A DNA stretch of 64,000 bases from a virus, in the IMG/VR virus record IMGVR_UViG_3300032334_002236, positions 22,914 through 86,913 of that record; one strand, 5' to 3'. Position numbers and translations under genes: made by a program. Below, piece after piece: positions 28,801-35,120 of this stretch. Under the pieces are notes generated by a model. The model was not told the origin of the DNA. It made no database searches and saw only the letters and a program-made list of their open reading frames with translations. Positions within the stretch are counted from its first letter, which is position 1. Every line of letters starts with the position of its first letter.

Positions 28801-31258
28801 GCCATTCTCCCTGGTGATAGTGATACACCACGCCTTGGTTCTCGATGCCACTGTCAACTACAACTACATCACCTTCTGTAGCAGTGCCCACAGGTGTGAG
28901 TGTTATCTGGCTGGCTTCATTAGTGAATGTGTAACTGGTACCAGCTGGCACATCAGTGGTGACACTGTTGCTCAGGTATATCTGGTTGCGATCGTGATCG
29001 ATCACGACCACAGTACATCCTGGTACTAGCCCTGGTCCTGTGACCAGATCACCCACACGTATGGTACTAACATTTCCAAGTTGTAGCACACGGGTATCAG
29101 CAGGTATGAAGCTCAATGCCTGGAAGTTGCTGTTACGGAAGCTCTGCGCCAGCACATTTTTAACTTGATAGATGGTTTTTCTTATTTCTGGTCTAGTATC
29201 TGTGGCAAATATGATCTTGATGCCATCCACTAATAGTATGCCATCACAGTTGTATTGACCGAAATAAACCTGTTCTGCAGCCAACACATCACCAGTGAGT
29301 TCTTTGCTCAAGGTGATCTGTTTATTCTGTACATCTACCTTGGTAACCCTGGTGTCTGTATGGATGTTTACCCCAGTGATCAATTGGTTTACAGCCACAC
29401 CTGATATATCACCTAATGTTAAAACATTAGTGCCAACAGCAGCATCCAGTATGGTCTGGTGGAAGAAGAATTCGCTCTGTAAGCTGAGGTTGTTCAGTCC
29501 CAGTACCTGATTGAAAGCATCAGTCGTGGTCTGATCGTAGATGTTTACAGTGGTCAGGAACTTCTGTCCATGATCAAATAACTGGATGTCTGGAACAAAT
29601 TCCACTATGGGACGCTGTGCTTGGAAATTGGGGTTCAACACCAGTTGCTTTCCGGTTATGGAAGCCACATAATCCAATATGCTGCGATGGAACCAACGAT
29701 TATTACGGCTCCAGGCATTGCGATCCCTGCTGCCACGGCTGATGGTGATGTAGTCTGGAATCACAGGATTATTCTGGCTGCTGTCGTATCCACTGGTGTC
29801 ATAAGGATCAAAATCATATTCACCACCCAGATAATAATTGAATAATTCAGGTGTGACAAATTCCTTCCATGGCATCAGTCGGCAACCATGACTGAGATTT
29901 TCCACCACATATACCTGTCCATTATATTCAGGAGGATTGACGTTTCCACCAAAGGTCACTTTCAATCCATTACTGAATCGGATTCCATTGGGACTGGTAT
30001 ATTCTGTGGAACCCAGGATGTCACTGATGTTAAGCACACTGTTGGGATCTGGATCCAGCAACCTGATCTCACCCACGAAATCAGGATTGCTGCTGTCTTG
30101 GTAATACAGCTTGTCCATGAGTGCAGTAAGAGTGGGAAATTTCTGTAGTGTGTCAAGCAGATCCCGGTATACCCATATGTGTCCATAGGTGTTGCCTTCT
30201 GTGACAAACACACGCCGGTTCCTGTCCAGGTCGCTGACATAAACCAATTGGATGATGTTGTTGGTGTCCACGCTGACTTGCCACACACCCAGTTGTTGTT
30301 CCAGCGGTATATGAGCAGGCCAACCTGCTGTATTATTGATTATGATATTCCTGCTACCAGTGGTGTTTAACCTGGTGCCATCAAGATCTTTATTTTTCAG
30401 AAAATTAGCAAATAAATTGCCTTGCAATTCATTATAAGGCAGATCGGTTATCACATCCACTGTGACGGTAGAAATGGGCATGTTATATAATCTATCTTGT
30501 GCATCTCTCAGAGGCACACCAAAGCTGATCACACCGTTGTCAGTGCCATTATTGACCACACCCAGTATCTGCCTGCTATCGATATTGTGTTGATATTGTG
30601 TATGCCCTGACAGTCCAGGTTCTGTCTGTATCCAGAACTTATATCCAGGTTGATCCACATGGAAATTATAAATGCGGCCACGCACTAGATATAATACAGG
30701 GTTCACGTTTTCCACTTCAGCAAAAACATAACCTGTTTGTGTCTGCTGCGGGCTGGTCTTCCTGCTGATGTGGTAATCACTCACAGCATCGTCTGTGACG
30801 TTGGCGTTCACTTCCACTGCGGCAGGTCCTGATGGAACCCAATAATATTGGCGATAGTTCACCAATTTGTCCAGTTCTGTGAAACTGTTGTAATTGTAAT
30901 ATTCCTGTCCGAACAACCTGGCGTGATCATTGATCACGCTGCCATCATTGCCGCATTGATTCAGCATATCCACATAGTTGTAGACATTACCATCCACTAT
31001 CAGGTCGCTGTTGTTCTGTTTGTTGCGCACTCGCAATCCAGGTTCCAGCTGATAGAATTGGCTGTAAGAATCAGACTCAGTGATGTAGCTGTCATTGACC
31101 CGGAAATTATTACTCAGATCTTTCTGTCCCACATAACCATAGATGGGTTTTAATGAAGGTTCCTGTATCAACTGATCCACAGTGGCATTGAGGAATTTTT
31201 CATTCGTATTTGTCTGGAAAATATTTGGTAAGAACTTTTTAGTGCTGCGTTTTGCCAT
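16838..31258 (-). CDS. Giant (4806-residue) tail/baseplate structural protein
   Basis: A single uninterrupted frame of 14.4 kb. The N-terminus (FLPNIFQTNTNEKFLNATVD, IYGYVGQKDLS, LFGQEYYNYNSF, NYRQYYWVPSGPAAVEV) resembles very large virion proteins I recall from marine T4-like phages. Residues about 2315-3000 contain repeated blade-like motifs with FG-GAP character (YGERVVINS, WGSSISTDATGRRIAVGHKS, FGQEVKLDQTGAELVVGAPG, FGERITLSPDGQLLLVG, FGTGVAISENWLAIGSPSG), suggesting a beta-propeller. The C-terminal part (about 4570-4770) has two tandem flagellin-hook-IN-like repeats (ILINGTIVNLL... NALTAFTGV... TGITL). It begins 14 nt after gp6, the place of gp7 in T4, so a baseplate wedge or peripheral role is plausible but unproven. 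Confidence 0.75.
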   Translation of the reverse strand: MAKRSTKKFLPNIFQTNTNEKFLNATVDQLIQEPSLKPIYGYVGQKDLSNNFRVNDSYITESDSYSQFYQLEPGLRVRNKQNNSDLIVDGNVYNYVDMLNQCGNDGSVINDHARLFGQEYYNYNSFTELDKLVNYRQYYWVPSGPAAVEVNANVTDDAVSDYHISRKTSPQQTQTGYVFAEVENVNPVLYLVRGRIYNFHVDQPGYKFWIQTEPGLSGHTQYQHNIDSRQILGVVNNGTDNGVISFGVPLRDAQDRLYNMPISTVTVDVITDLPYNELQGNLFANFLKNKDLDGTRLNTTGSRNIIINNTAGWPAHIPLEQQLGVWQVSVDTNNIIQLVYVSDLDRNRRVFVTEGNTYGHIWVYRDLLDTLQKFPTLTALMDKLYYQDSSNPDFVGEIRLLDPDPNSVLNISDILGSTEYTSPNGIRFSNGLKVTFGGNVNPPEYNGQVYVVENLSHGCRLMPWKEFVTPELFNYYLGGEYDFDPYDTSGYDSSQNNPVIPDYITISRGSRDRNAWSRNNRWFHRSILDYVASITGKQLVLNPNFQAQRPIVEFVPDIQLFDHGQKFLTTVNIYDQTTTDAFNQVLGLNNLSLQSEFFFHQTILDAAVGTNVLTLGDISGVAVNQLITGVNIHTDTRVTKVDVQNKQITLSKELTGDVLAAEQVYFGQYNCDGILLVDGIKIIFATDTRPEIRKTIYQVKNVLAQSFRNSNFQALSFIPADTRVLQLGNVSTIRVGDLVTGPGLVPGCTVVVIDHDRNQIYLSNSVTTDVPAGTSYTFTNEASQITLTPVGTATEGDVVVVDSGIENQGVVYHYHQGEWQRSQQKLGIPQPPLFEIVDKQTDSFGHNQKYLGTNFKGSRLFGYADATGTSDKVLGIPLKYQNIGNIGDIVFTNYYHTDVFNYTQDSKNTQRHIRTGYAASIDPDSRIKYLTGWDRVRERSRQKVVYSVDVNIVRVNDFIFKTTYEESGRLIDAKIRVNARLMDKNSYDIIVQDKYVTLHLHQDLSVGDRLTVMIAGIAGDTYATYEIPVNLGVNNKNELITDVTLGQMRNHLIEISSNSMEFSGEASGINNSRDIDLTGVPGKLLQHSAGMWAHTTLSLNPDCNIISAIRQNMTAYGQFMINLHDQINNTNFADTSNIRQCLDLVLATLSQDAKPTDPYYHTDMAAHGLPDYSNQYPVINLGYRSYNLNQNYDLQESNYTSILAYRNNILLLRGKDYTVQGYTLTLSNDLAIFLNDTITILEYASTQANVIPATPSKLGLYPLSMPVIETDNTYTTPIQVIIGHDGSITPAYGDYRDNILMEYERRVYNNCQTFYRDDENTGINSMKPGAFRKTDYTMTEWNKFIGQSLLEWSGQFAIDIFENTGTGYDAFTINYNSGRDVIYSEQVPGHWRGIYQYFYDTDQPHHKPWQMLGFADMPDWWTAAYGSAPYTNANMTMWMDLEMGFIRGSNPGQARLDVRYSRPGLSQIIPVDSHGNLLSPDSFLVKNYQDFSTTNDWKVGDWAPAENSWRRSSYYPFAIQIACALARPAEYASLRFNTRDQIRDVLTGQLVDKQTNTREWNHKLSDSTDFHAGTNVWVRDFILSRNQQLQHTWYDFVENSQINLVYKLAGYTDKQQLILLADQVSPQTTNNSIMIPNENYHVVFSKSSVIARAIYSAVTIVRIGDTYKIYGFDTVKPYFLLTPVLDTNNSYTLTVGTDSILIYEKFSTNVISMPYGQILANKQAVVNFLMGYGHYLAQQGFQFDDILDDQQTVSNWTLAVKEFLFWNQQHWGQDVVISVTPAGVSLKFHSDYGAVETLSNRSDYTRLVDSDGRTLKSSDYRIYRDGNDFHIQTRSQNKGIHLLDLSVVQYEHALVLDNRTVFNDVIFDPVMGNRQSRIKIQGNKTQDWNGSLYAPGYLINVRPVENWQSYTDYYRGDVTFHKNHYYTAKNFTPGAGKFNHGLWYEISGDLLQHQLIPNPAYDASQFLGFYDVDKQNVNALADMYGRHATGFSKRRYLNALGLDVVSQHKFYLGMLKQKGSQAVVQAFIRAQNESLDTSIEIQELFAVRLDRFGNTQQQQLFELDLAGISSINNQYALAFQDATDQDLPGANNYRQTDLIQCPYEYDKNIFAGVAKPQILGDTGPVRSSEVSATVFNIQKIDQIDSINSLLGEGSLVWVANDNAGQWATYRVTLTDRIYVTNCSQTAPNELTFTTDIAHGFQVLDVIMLHSTVLNNTNNQVDLAGFYTIKAVAGAYFTVNVKNNISIGTQTIRSLVYKLVNVRFTDKFSFGDFQPARGWKNGDIVYIDHDPKDYSVLQNTDSWQFDKMISPIYTHPVDRYGERVVINSRQNYSVVNSPGRGSTGAVYLYTLDTSNNWNQTSRLNPANAAISDFGKEISISDQDRVCISGTCAGRGIVHVAEIVDREISIKQIIYYAFTDGDMAGMTVSKDGNWLYVTDSVNGQLYSFRYTTVISGSVSYTGDSTSQEYAFPSAAQTKLLQANDVTVMIDQVVQIPNLDYTLSPNPDNIFFTVAPDLDSVITIHYRDYYKLVGAYEGTNSSDWGSSISTDATGRRIAVGHKSYGGYGTVEILEREVRIVKATASQTKFHIDVLGQNNTNTISTGEPYYMDPVITVDQQIRTDYMLGRQSLVIQRIIEIDGQAVLTVLDHGMADQDQVQISGPVPANFVNNTAYYVQYVDKDTLKLCTDRDISNVVLYTDPNPYNFNSCNISYQIVVLSQPVDAGAQISVEYSRLISTANVLPALVNDSLEFGQEVKLDQTGAELVVGAPGYRYTNNRNGAIFRYLDTHLKYNQVTSNVVLPVIPANSCLYINDHLLRFATGSTQDILDTINNAGILGISAALVSSKIQIIAAPPAIMRLRNGLTDVLSLLGMSSWNHSQLILSPLTQDTEKFGERITLSPDGQLLLVGTSVSDNYKITTFDNGALTFDNRTLVDLKDKTYRSGTAYLYELQGPGDTDRPDKYVYASTLSHKDLSTQSKFGTGVAISENWLAIGSPSGNVNDQPQGTLYIYKNPVAERVWKTLRRKGAEYDSSRITHAYLYDRNTRTKMQDLIVLDPLHSKFAPTVASKLNYISNTDPAVYTNAPNRLTFNTDQRSSWGYQQVGQTWWDTNNIKLMDQDQGDIIFKLNTWNNAFPNSSISIYQWIESDVPPLEFSTANGKTKPLYVQTDVYSTRTIVDNITGAAQVRYYFWVRNSNLNDVSTIEMEQILASPRQQDQAYISVLDTNLLGLYNCQGLIGSDTSLILRTSESDTSVTHSEWAVFDDGSDLGTNQEIYDKIRHSLSGQDDQDRPVPDTRLPEKQRYGTSVRPRQTVFGDLYQARQSYFLQLNEFCKNVCITLIRPSFLAALGRHDPVPDSSHYVTSVQDLTELGYLDQRLYTLGAKVLVSQDSDVSGGWSIRELRKDPQNKFYWYLVRVQTYDVRKYWTSTDWYSPEYTQDTKTNYNIDNEGEINNLPLALGDVIYIRNSDAGGWKMCLVTGNGLTLLAQQGATVSFSDNLWDNSQNGLGLDGSSLDSTSYGKDCNKEVSVIFQAVIEHLMTQEFRTDLKSIMRSLMNLQLSQTLDADWVMKTSLVDMYQRVRKLDQLPVFLPDIQNSISEFFQEIKPFHVYLKKYVARYDNMQNPDVAQLDITDFDLQPYYNIDASRYRSPQLNNQIDQVALARTVYAPWLNNHAYGAERVRMIHTGTGYIASTVSVKIYGNGTGAKAKATVVNGVITKITVTDPGKGYTQASVTITGINDTPAVAAVHLGLGLARNIKTQLKFDRYTYSNQVQDWKPDTSYKLDQVVSYIDPAFRCVVDHVSNNRFNMLNFRLMIIRIWTPDTSYNKEDVVIYRDSLWDHTGPVAYVVTESFVSGNDFDAAKLRPYAGNWLDNAADRIWSYYQTGPGKAGRDLSQLMAGIKHAGVQVIGPGFDQASGYDQPAYDQAPYDPVYRDELGLDIIRGPQAIDTIYTSQFTDQMLGIRPEDIITEGGQFVDANNVPAPEELLPGRLMDTLDITVTTSATDMLTHYINPEIRQVAYVSDGIQQVYSWSDVSLPQAGSEFVWVAVEKYGPLDLDLDYTLDLSGKNVILTNPAVAGLTLQINIWGSTGFAQSSNARYISDGVTRTFLLPDVSLVDCKQVYVRIQQDHYTDFTLSKTDNGVLVTLAHKPKLNDEISLHSYGYDNGLRSYARINEYTYSTSAGAPVNYNLVLADPVLQEEPAIVHTIVRVNNTYLTPSSQAYYTANGMTSKFSLSQLRYVSNLNLIRDSDIVVVVDGITMKNRIEYQVVRVAGQWPQIQFNVTPLPGSQIIISDSSYSDYRIHSTNSVTIDPSLGLHDTDRVHVLTLTNHDMIDLKTWVYTGNNMGTYVNVNAGFDGDILDDSPFDNELSQIRTDLPFVLPVDIEDPGAVMITINGMLQMPYLDYRLIGKNRIIFDQYIADADIIVVRAFGSANRNRWSKFRIFKDLTDTTTYQVIKQDHMTYLTQDLYQADEWIYVADLSRLADSDPSVNKPGVVFVNGERITYGVKDLANSRLGLLRRGTAGTGAADRHDTFSILQDASDMMNIPQSTETELLTEGIDATWLGLTLGSFAAVNVVAGTSMLAPRTEITGSIRIDGQDISIGYLTTNITANRSKITNAINAVSSITGVTAIDSGSDTTGIKLSDLIGQDIVVDISGGFTDSNGADLGYTGLQQGTSPLSAITVVPGSAMTAPSASTSTQILINGTIVNLLLTTNTATNRSRIVTSINALTAFTGVIAADTGNDATGITLTGTPGFSIFTQLIDVVITNKAGQLVTVANGQKLRQGHLWIKPGQTLHESDSIQARYIRSA

Positions 31259-31272
31259 TATTTTTTACCTGA

Positions 31273-34200
31273 TCATCTCTGGTTAGTTAAAGCTAGGCCA
31301 GCATTGTTGATGCCACTCAACACACCGGTGGTTATTTCAATATTATCCACAGTGGCAGCACTAAGGAATATCTCATTGGGTAGACATCTGATTTCATACA
31401 AGCTGCCGAAAACACTGTTGGTGTCTTGTGGTGCGATTATTATGCTGTTGAGCAAACCGGGCAATTTGCTGTGCAGATAGGCACTGAGTTCGGAAAAATA
31501 AAATGTCTCGCCGAAATCCCAGTTTTCCAGAGCAAAATAATCCTGTATGTGATCCACTATACGGCTCTTCAATTCGTTGTCACTGATGCTGGTGTTGGTG
31601 TTCTTGACAACATAGAATTTAGCTTGTAGACTTAACATAGCTCTGTTGCCAAACAATAACTTATATCTGCCAGGATTGATCACCAGTTCGTCTGATATCA
31701 TCTTGTTACGGAACAACCCACCATAGCTGTTGTTCAGTGTCACACTATCCAGCTCAGCTGGACGCATCTGTGTGTTTGTCTGATCTGCCACATAATTCCT
31801 GTACTGCTCGTCATAACTCCGGGTGATGATGAACATGTCAATCAAGTTACTTGTGGCAGGATCCAATCTGCGATCATTGTTGGCATTATGTTGGTATTGG
31901 AAATTTATCAGTTGCCTTCCAGCAAAAACCAAGTATTGGCTGGTTACATCTCTGACTGCAGGAACATTGTTGGCTGATACTATCTGATAAAATTTACGGT
32001 CAGTGACAGCATAGAACAATTTACCGATAGGGAATCCGTTCCTGGCCAACTGTATCTGGTTAAACGTGCTGTAATTGCTGGCATTGATCACTTCACCAGT
32101 GTCCAATAATTGATAACGAACCAAGCTATCACTGTCAGTATAACTCTTGTAAAACACTGTGGTATTGGAGACCACTTTGCGGAATATGTCTGGATCACTA
32201 GGCAATGTATCATTTGCACGGTTAGCATATGTGACCATTATACGGCTGCTGTCACTAAATCCGTCATTTTCCCTGATGTTATCGCTTATCCTCAGGTCCA
32301 CAGTTGCAGCCAATCCCATGTTGTTGGCCAACACCCTGATGTTGTCATACATCAGCTTGTTAGTGCTGCTGTCGAATACTGGTACCGGATTGATATTGAG
32401 GAAGCTGATCTGTTTCTTGCTGCCAAAAACCATTTCACATACACGATATGTCATGGTGTAACGGTTGCCGTCTGTCTGGAATAACACCATCCAGCTGCTG
32501 TCCAAATTAGTACCCAGTGTATTGATATCGTAATCGCCAGTGACGCTGACATTGTCTATGCTGATTATGGTCCAAGGATCTTTGAATCCACTAGTGAAAC
32601 TGCGGTTGTATACCAGTGCAAATTCCTGATGGTTGAATATCAGGTTGATGATGGTGTTGGCAGTGATGTTCTGCATGGTGGTGGACCAGGGAGCATATAC
32701 CTTGGCTACTATCGCACCAGTGGGAATATTGTCCAACAGTGTGATAGCACCTATCCTACGTCCAGCAACATAACTCACCTGCGTGCCATCTCCCACCACG
32801 TTACGGACGCCTGTCCAGAATTCCATGCGGTCGGTGGTTATGGCTGGCGTGCCAGCTATCAGCACATTGTCCTTATCGAAATAATAACCAGCAGGCGCAC
32901 GTATCAACACCAGGCTGTTGGGCAACAGATATTGAGTGTTGCTGGTGCTGAATTCTGCCACTGTCTGGCTCACACCCACGTTGTTGACAAAATATCCAGT
33001 GCAACTGCTGTTGTCATTGGTAGTACGCTGCCAGAACAGGTAGGGTTGATCCAGCAATCCGCCTATGTTGGTATAAAATGATATGCTGTTGTAGTTTTCA
33101 TAATAGAACTGGCGCATGCCATCGCTTGCGATGCTGTTCAGCAATAACTTGTTGTAGACATCCACCACTTCATTGCGATTGGTAAACACAAAGTCCTGTG
33201 TCTTGTTCTTCTGGTCCTTGTAGAATACGCCGTCATCTGCAAACAAGTTGGTGCTGCTGTAGTTTCCCGTGGGGTCATTGATCTCGATACCACGGCTGCT
33301 GCCGATACTGAAACGGTTGACTGCTTTGCTCTTGACTATGTCGCTGTATTGTGTGTAAGGAAAGCTGTTGTAATCTTCACCATTGACCATGCGGTCCTGG
33401 CTGTAGAATGCCTGTGGTGCTTTGTTTTTTATCTCTGCCATGGAATCTGCCCGGCTGGCATTACTGACAGTGTATTGCAGGCTGGCCAGTATGCTCAATG
33501 TTTCCACACGGTTACTCTTGCTGACATAGGGTATGGTTATCAGTATACGGCTCATGTTACTGGGGCTTATGCGGTATGTGGTTCCATTACTGACACGATA
33601 GTATAACCTATATGTACCATATGGAATGTTACCGAATGTGCCATCACTGAACACCAGATCTATCTGATCGTTCATCCTGCTATTGACACTATAGATGTTC
33701 CTGACACCTTTGGCCAGGTCGCTATAGATGGCGCTGCTGTTATACAAGCTGGGTACCTTGGTCCATAGGTCAGCAACGGTGCCATTCTGCAGATCATAGA
33801 ACCAGATGTCTTCATTGTTGATGTTGTCGCTGTTTACATTGATCAGCCTATTGGGGATCTTATCCGAGATAGTCAAATCATTGTTGAGCAGGGTCCCCTG
33901 TTTGAAATACAGGAAATAACCAGTATTACTGCTGCCATAACCTTTACCATCATCCTGATGTATCAGACCGAATTGGCCACGTGTGCCAGGGTCCTGCTCA
34001 GTTATCAGATCGCTGGTAGCGATGTTGGCACCAACTATCTCGAAAGGACTGCTGTTGGTATCCAGGTTAGCAGTGAAGCTGAATACCGGTAAGATGCTAT
34101 TGGGGGTAATGATGTTATATTGTTGGGTGAGTATGTTGCTGATATATTTGCTGGCATAGGGTCTGCCCACACGTCCTGATCCCTGAGTAGCATTCAATAT

Positions 34201-34674
34201 CTGATTGAACTGGTTCTGCCAGTTCTGGTTTCCGCTGTCATCCCAGTTTACATATACATCATTTATGTTGTTGCCATTGATATCAGTCATGTTCTCAGTG
34301 GTACTGATAGCTGATATCTTTAACAACCCGCTTGCGCTCTTGTTACGATTGGGTGAATAACCCAGTTGTTTGATCAGTTTAAGCACACTGTCACTACGGG
34401 TAGCAGTATCCAGGAAATTCTCACGAGCATTGAGATCGGTGCGGAAAGCCAATGCTTGTGCATTGAAAGCAATCAGATCCAATAATGCCACAAACTCTGA
34501 ACTTTCTATGAAGTCATTGAAATCCTCTGCGTAATAAGTGCGGATGTAATCCACCATTACCTTGCGCATGGTTTCGAAATCATAACTCTGGAAATTGGCA
34601 TCACTGAAGGTGGTGTACAGCGTCTTCCAATCTTGCAAAGCGAATAGATTATTTTGTCTGGTGTTACTGGCCAT
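31273..34674 (-). CDS. gp6: Baseplate wedge protein gp6-like
   Basis: 1133 residues. The N-terminal 120 residues carry the gp6 signature (VDYIRTYYAEDFNDFIESSE, FVALLDLIAFNAQALAFRTD, LNARENFLDTATR, LIKQLGYSPNR). gp6 forms the dimeric wedge ring that holds the baseplate together and triggers sheath contraction. The length is well above T4 gp6 (about 660 residues), so the middle (about 450-850, with YLLPNSLVLIRAPAGYYFDK and similar) is probably an extra domain set. The C-terminus (ENWDFGETFYFSELSAYLH, IIIAPQDTNSVFGSLYEIRC) again looks like the conserved end of wedge proteins. gp25 lies immediately upstream in the same orientation, as expected. The start is 18 nt below a late box. Confidence 0.85.
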   Translation of the reverse strand: MASNTRQNNLFALQDWKTLYTTFSDANFQSYDFETMRKVMVDYIRTYYAEDFNDFIESSEFVALLDLIAFNAQALAFRTDLNARENFLDTATRSDSVLKLIKQLGYSPNRNKSASGLLKISAISTTENMTDINGNNINDVYVNWDDSGNQNWQNQFNQILNATQGSGRVGRPYASKYISNILTQQYNIITPNSILPVFSFTANLDTNSSPFEIVGANIATSDLITEQDPGTRGQFGLIHQDDGKGYGSSNTGYFLYFKQGTLLNNDLTISDKIPNRLINVNSDNINNEDIWFYDLQNGTVADLWTKVPSLYNSSAIYSDLAKGVRNIYSVNSRMNDQIDLVFSDGTFGNIPYGTYRLYYRVSNGTTYRISPSNMSRILITIPYVSKSNRVETLSILASLQYTVSNASRADSMAEIKNKAPQAFYSQDRMVNGEDYNSFPYTQYSDIVKSKAVNRFSIGSSRGIEINDPTGNYSSTNLFADDGVFYKDQKNKTQDFVFTNRNEVVDVYNKLLLNSIASDGMRQFYYENYNSISFYTNIGGLLDQPYLFWQRTTNDNSSCTGYFVNNVGVSQTVAEFSTSNTQYLLPNSLVLIRAPAGYYFDKDNVLIAGTPAITTDRMEFWTGVRNVVGDGTQVSYVAGRRIGAITLLDNIPTGAIVAKVYAPWSTTMQNITANTIINLIFNHQEFALVYNRSFTSGFKDPWTIISIDNVSVTGDYDINTLGTNLDSSWMVLFQTDGNRYTMTYRVCEMVFGSKKQISFLNINPVPVFDSSTNKLMYDNIRVLANNMGLAATVDLRISDNIRENDGFSDSSRIMVTYANRANDTLPSDPDIFRKVVSNTTVFYKSYTDSDSLVRYQLLDTGEVINASNYSTFNQIQLARNGFPIGKLFYAVTDRKFYQIVSANNVPAVRDVTSQYLVFAGRQLINFQYQHNANNDRRLDPATSNLIDMFIITRSYDEQYRNYVADQTNTQMRPAELDSVTLNNSYGGLFRNKMISDELVINPGRYKLLFGNRAMLSLQAKFYVVKNTNTSISDNELKSRIVDHIQDYFALENWDFGETFYFSELSAYLHSKLPGLLNSIIIAPQDTNSVFGSLYEIRCLPNEIFLSAATVDNIEITTGVLSGINNAGLALTNQR

Positions 34675-34692
34675 GTATTTGCTCTTTTGATC

Positions 34693-34700
34693 TATTTATC
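34693..34700 (-). promoter_or_regulatory. Late promoter box, gp6
   Basis: GATAAATA, 18 nt before the gp6 ATG at 34674, in the 46-nt gap after gp25, with AAGAG as a weak ribosome binding site. Confidence 0.7.
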
Positions 34701-34720
34701 GGCTATGAAATACACAGATA

Positions 34721-35107
34721 TTATAGCAGGAATAATCGCTGAGCTTGGCTATCGAATTTTATCTGTAATGTGGTGATCTGGTCGGTATTATTGAAAGCCA
34801 GGGTGCATACCACTATCAGTCCATGACCATCAGGGCTTTCCTGCAAGGTAGCACCGCTGATCACGTTTAATCTGGGATCATTACTGATGATGTTCTGTAT
34901 GTTTGTCAGTATCTCGTCCTTCAAACCTATGGTCAATGGTTCGAACAACCTGTCCCAGATAATGCATCCAAACTCGGGATTCATCAGTTTTTCACCACGA
35001 CGTATGTTGAAATTATTCAACAGATCCTGGATGATCAGATCGTTATCTGCGATCCTAAAAGGTCCGAAATCCCTGTTTACTGTGCTATAACCGCGATACA
35101 ATACCAT
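34721..35107 (-). CDS. gp25: Baseplate wedge protein gp25-like
   Basis: 128 residues, the usual gp25 size. Motifs are FGPFRIADNDLIIQDLLNNF, RRGEKLMNPEFGCIIWDRLF and EPLTIGLKDEILTNIQ, typical of the gp25/lysozyme-like wedge family (also the type VI secretion TssE family). gp25 binds gp6 and gp53 in the wedge core and nucleates sheath. It sits directly upstream of gp6. A GGTAAATA box (35113-35120) overlaps the stop of the preceding gene and leaves only 5 nt before the ATG. Confidence 0.92.
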   Translation of the reverse strand: MVLYRGYSTVNRDFGPFRIADNDLIIQDLLNNFNIRRGEKLMNPEFGCIIWDRLFEPLTIGLKDEILTNIQNIISNDPRLNVISGATLQESPDGHGLIVVCTLAFNNTDQITTLQIKFDSQAQRLFLL

Positions 35108-35112
35108 GTGGT

Positions 35113-35120
35113 TATTTACC
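35113..35120 (-). promoter_or_regulatory. Possible late box directly before gp25
   Basis: GGTAAATA overlapping the TAG stop of the preceding gene and ending 5 nt before the gp25 ATG. If used, the transcript would start at about the ATG. Confidence 0.35.
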
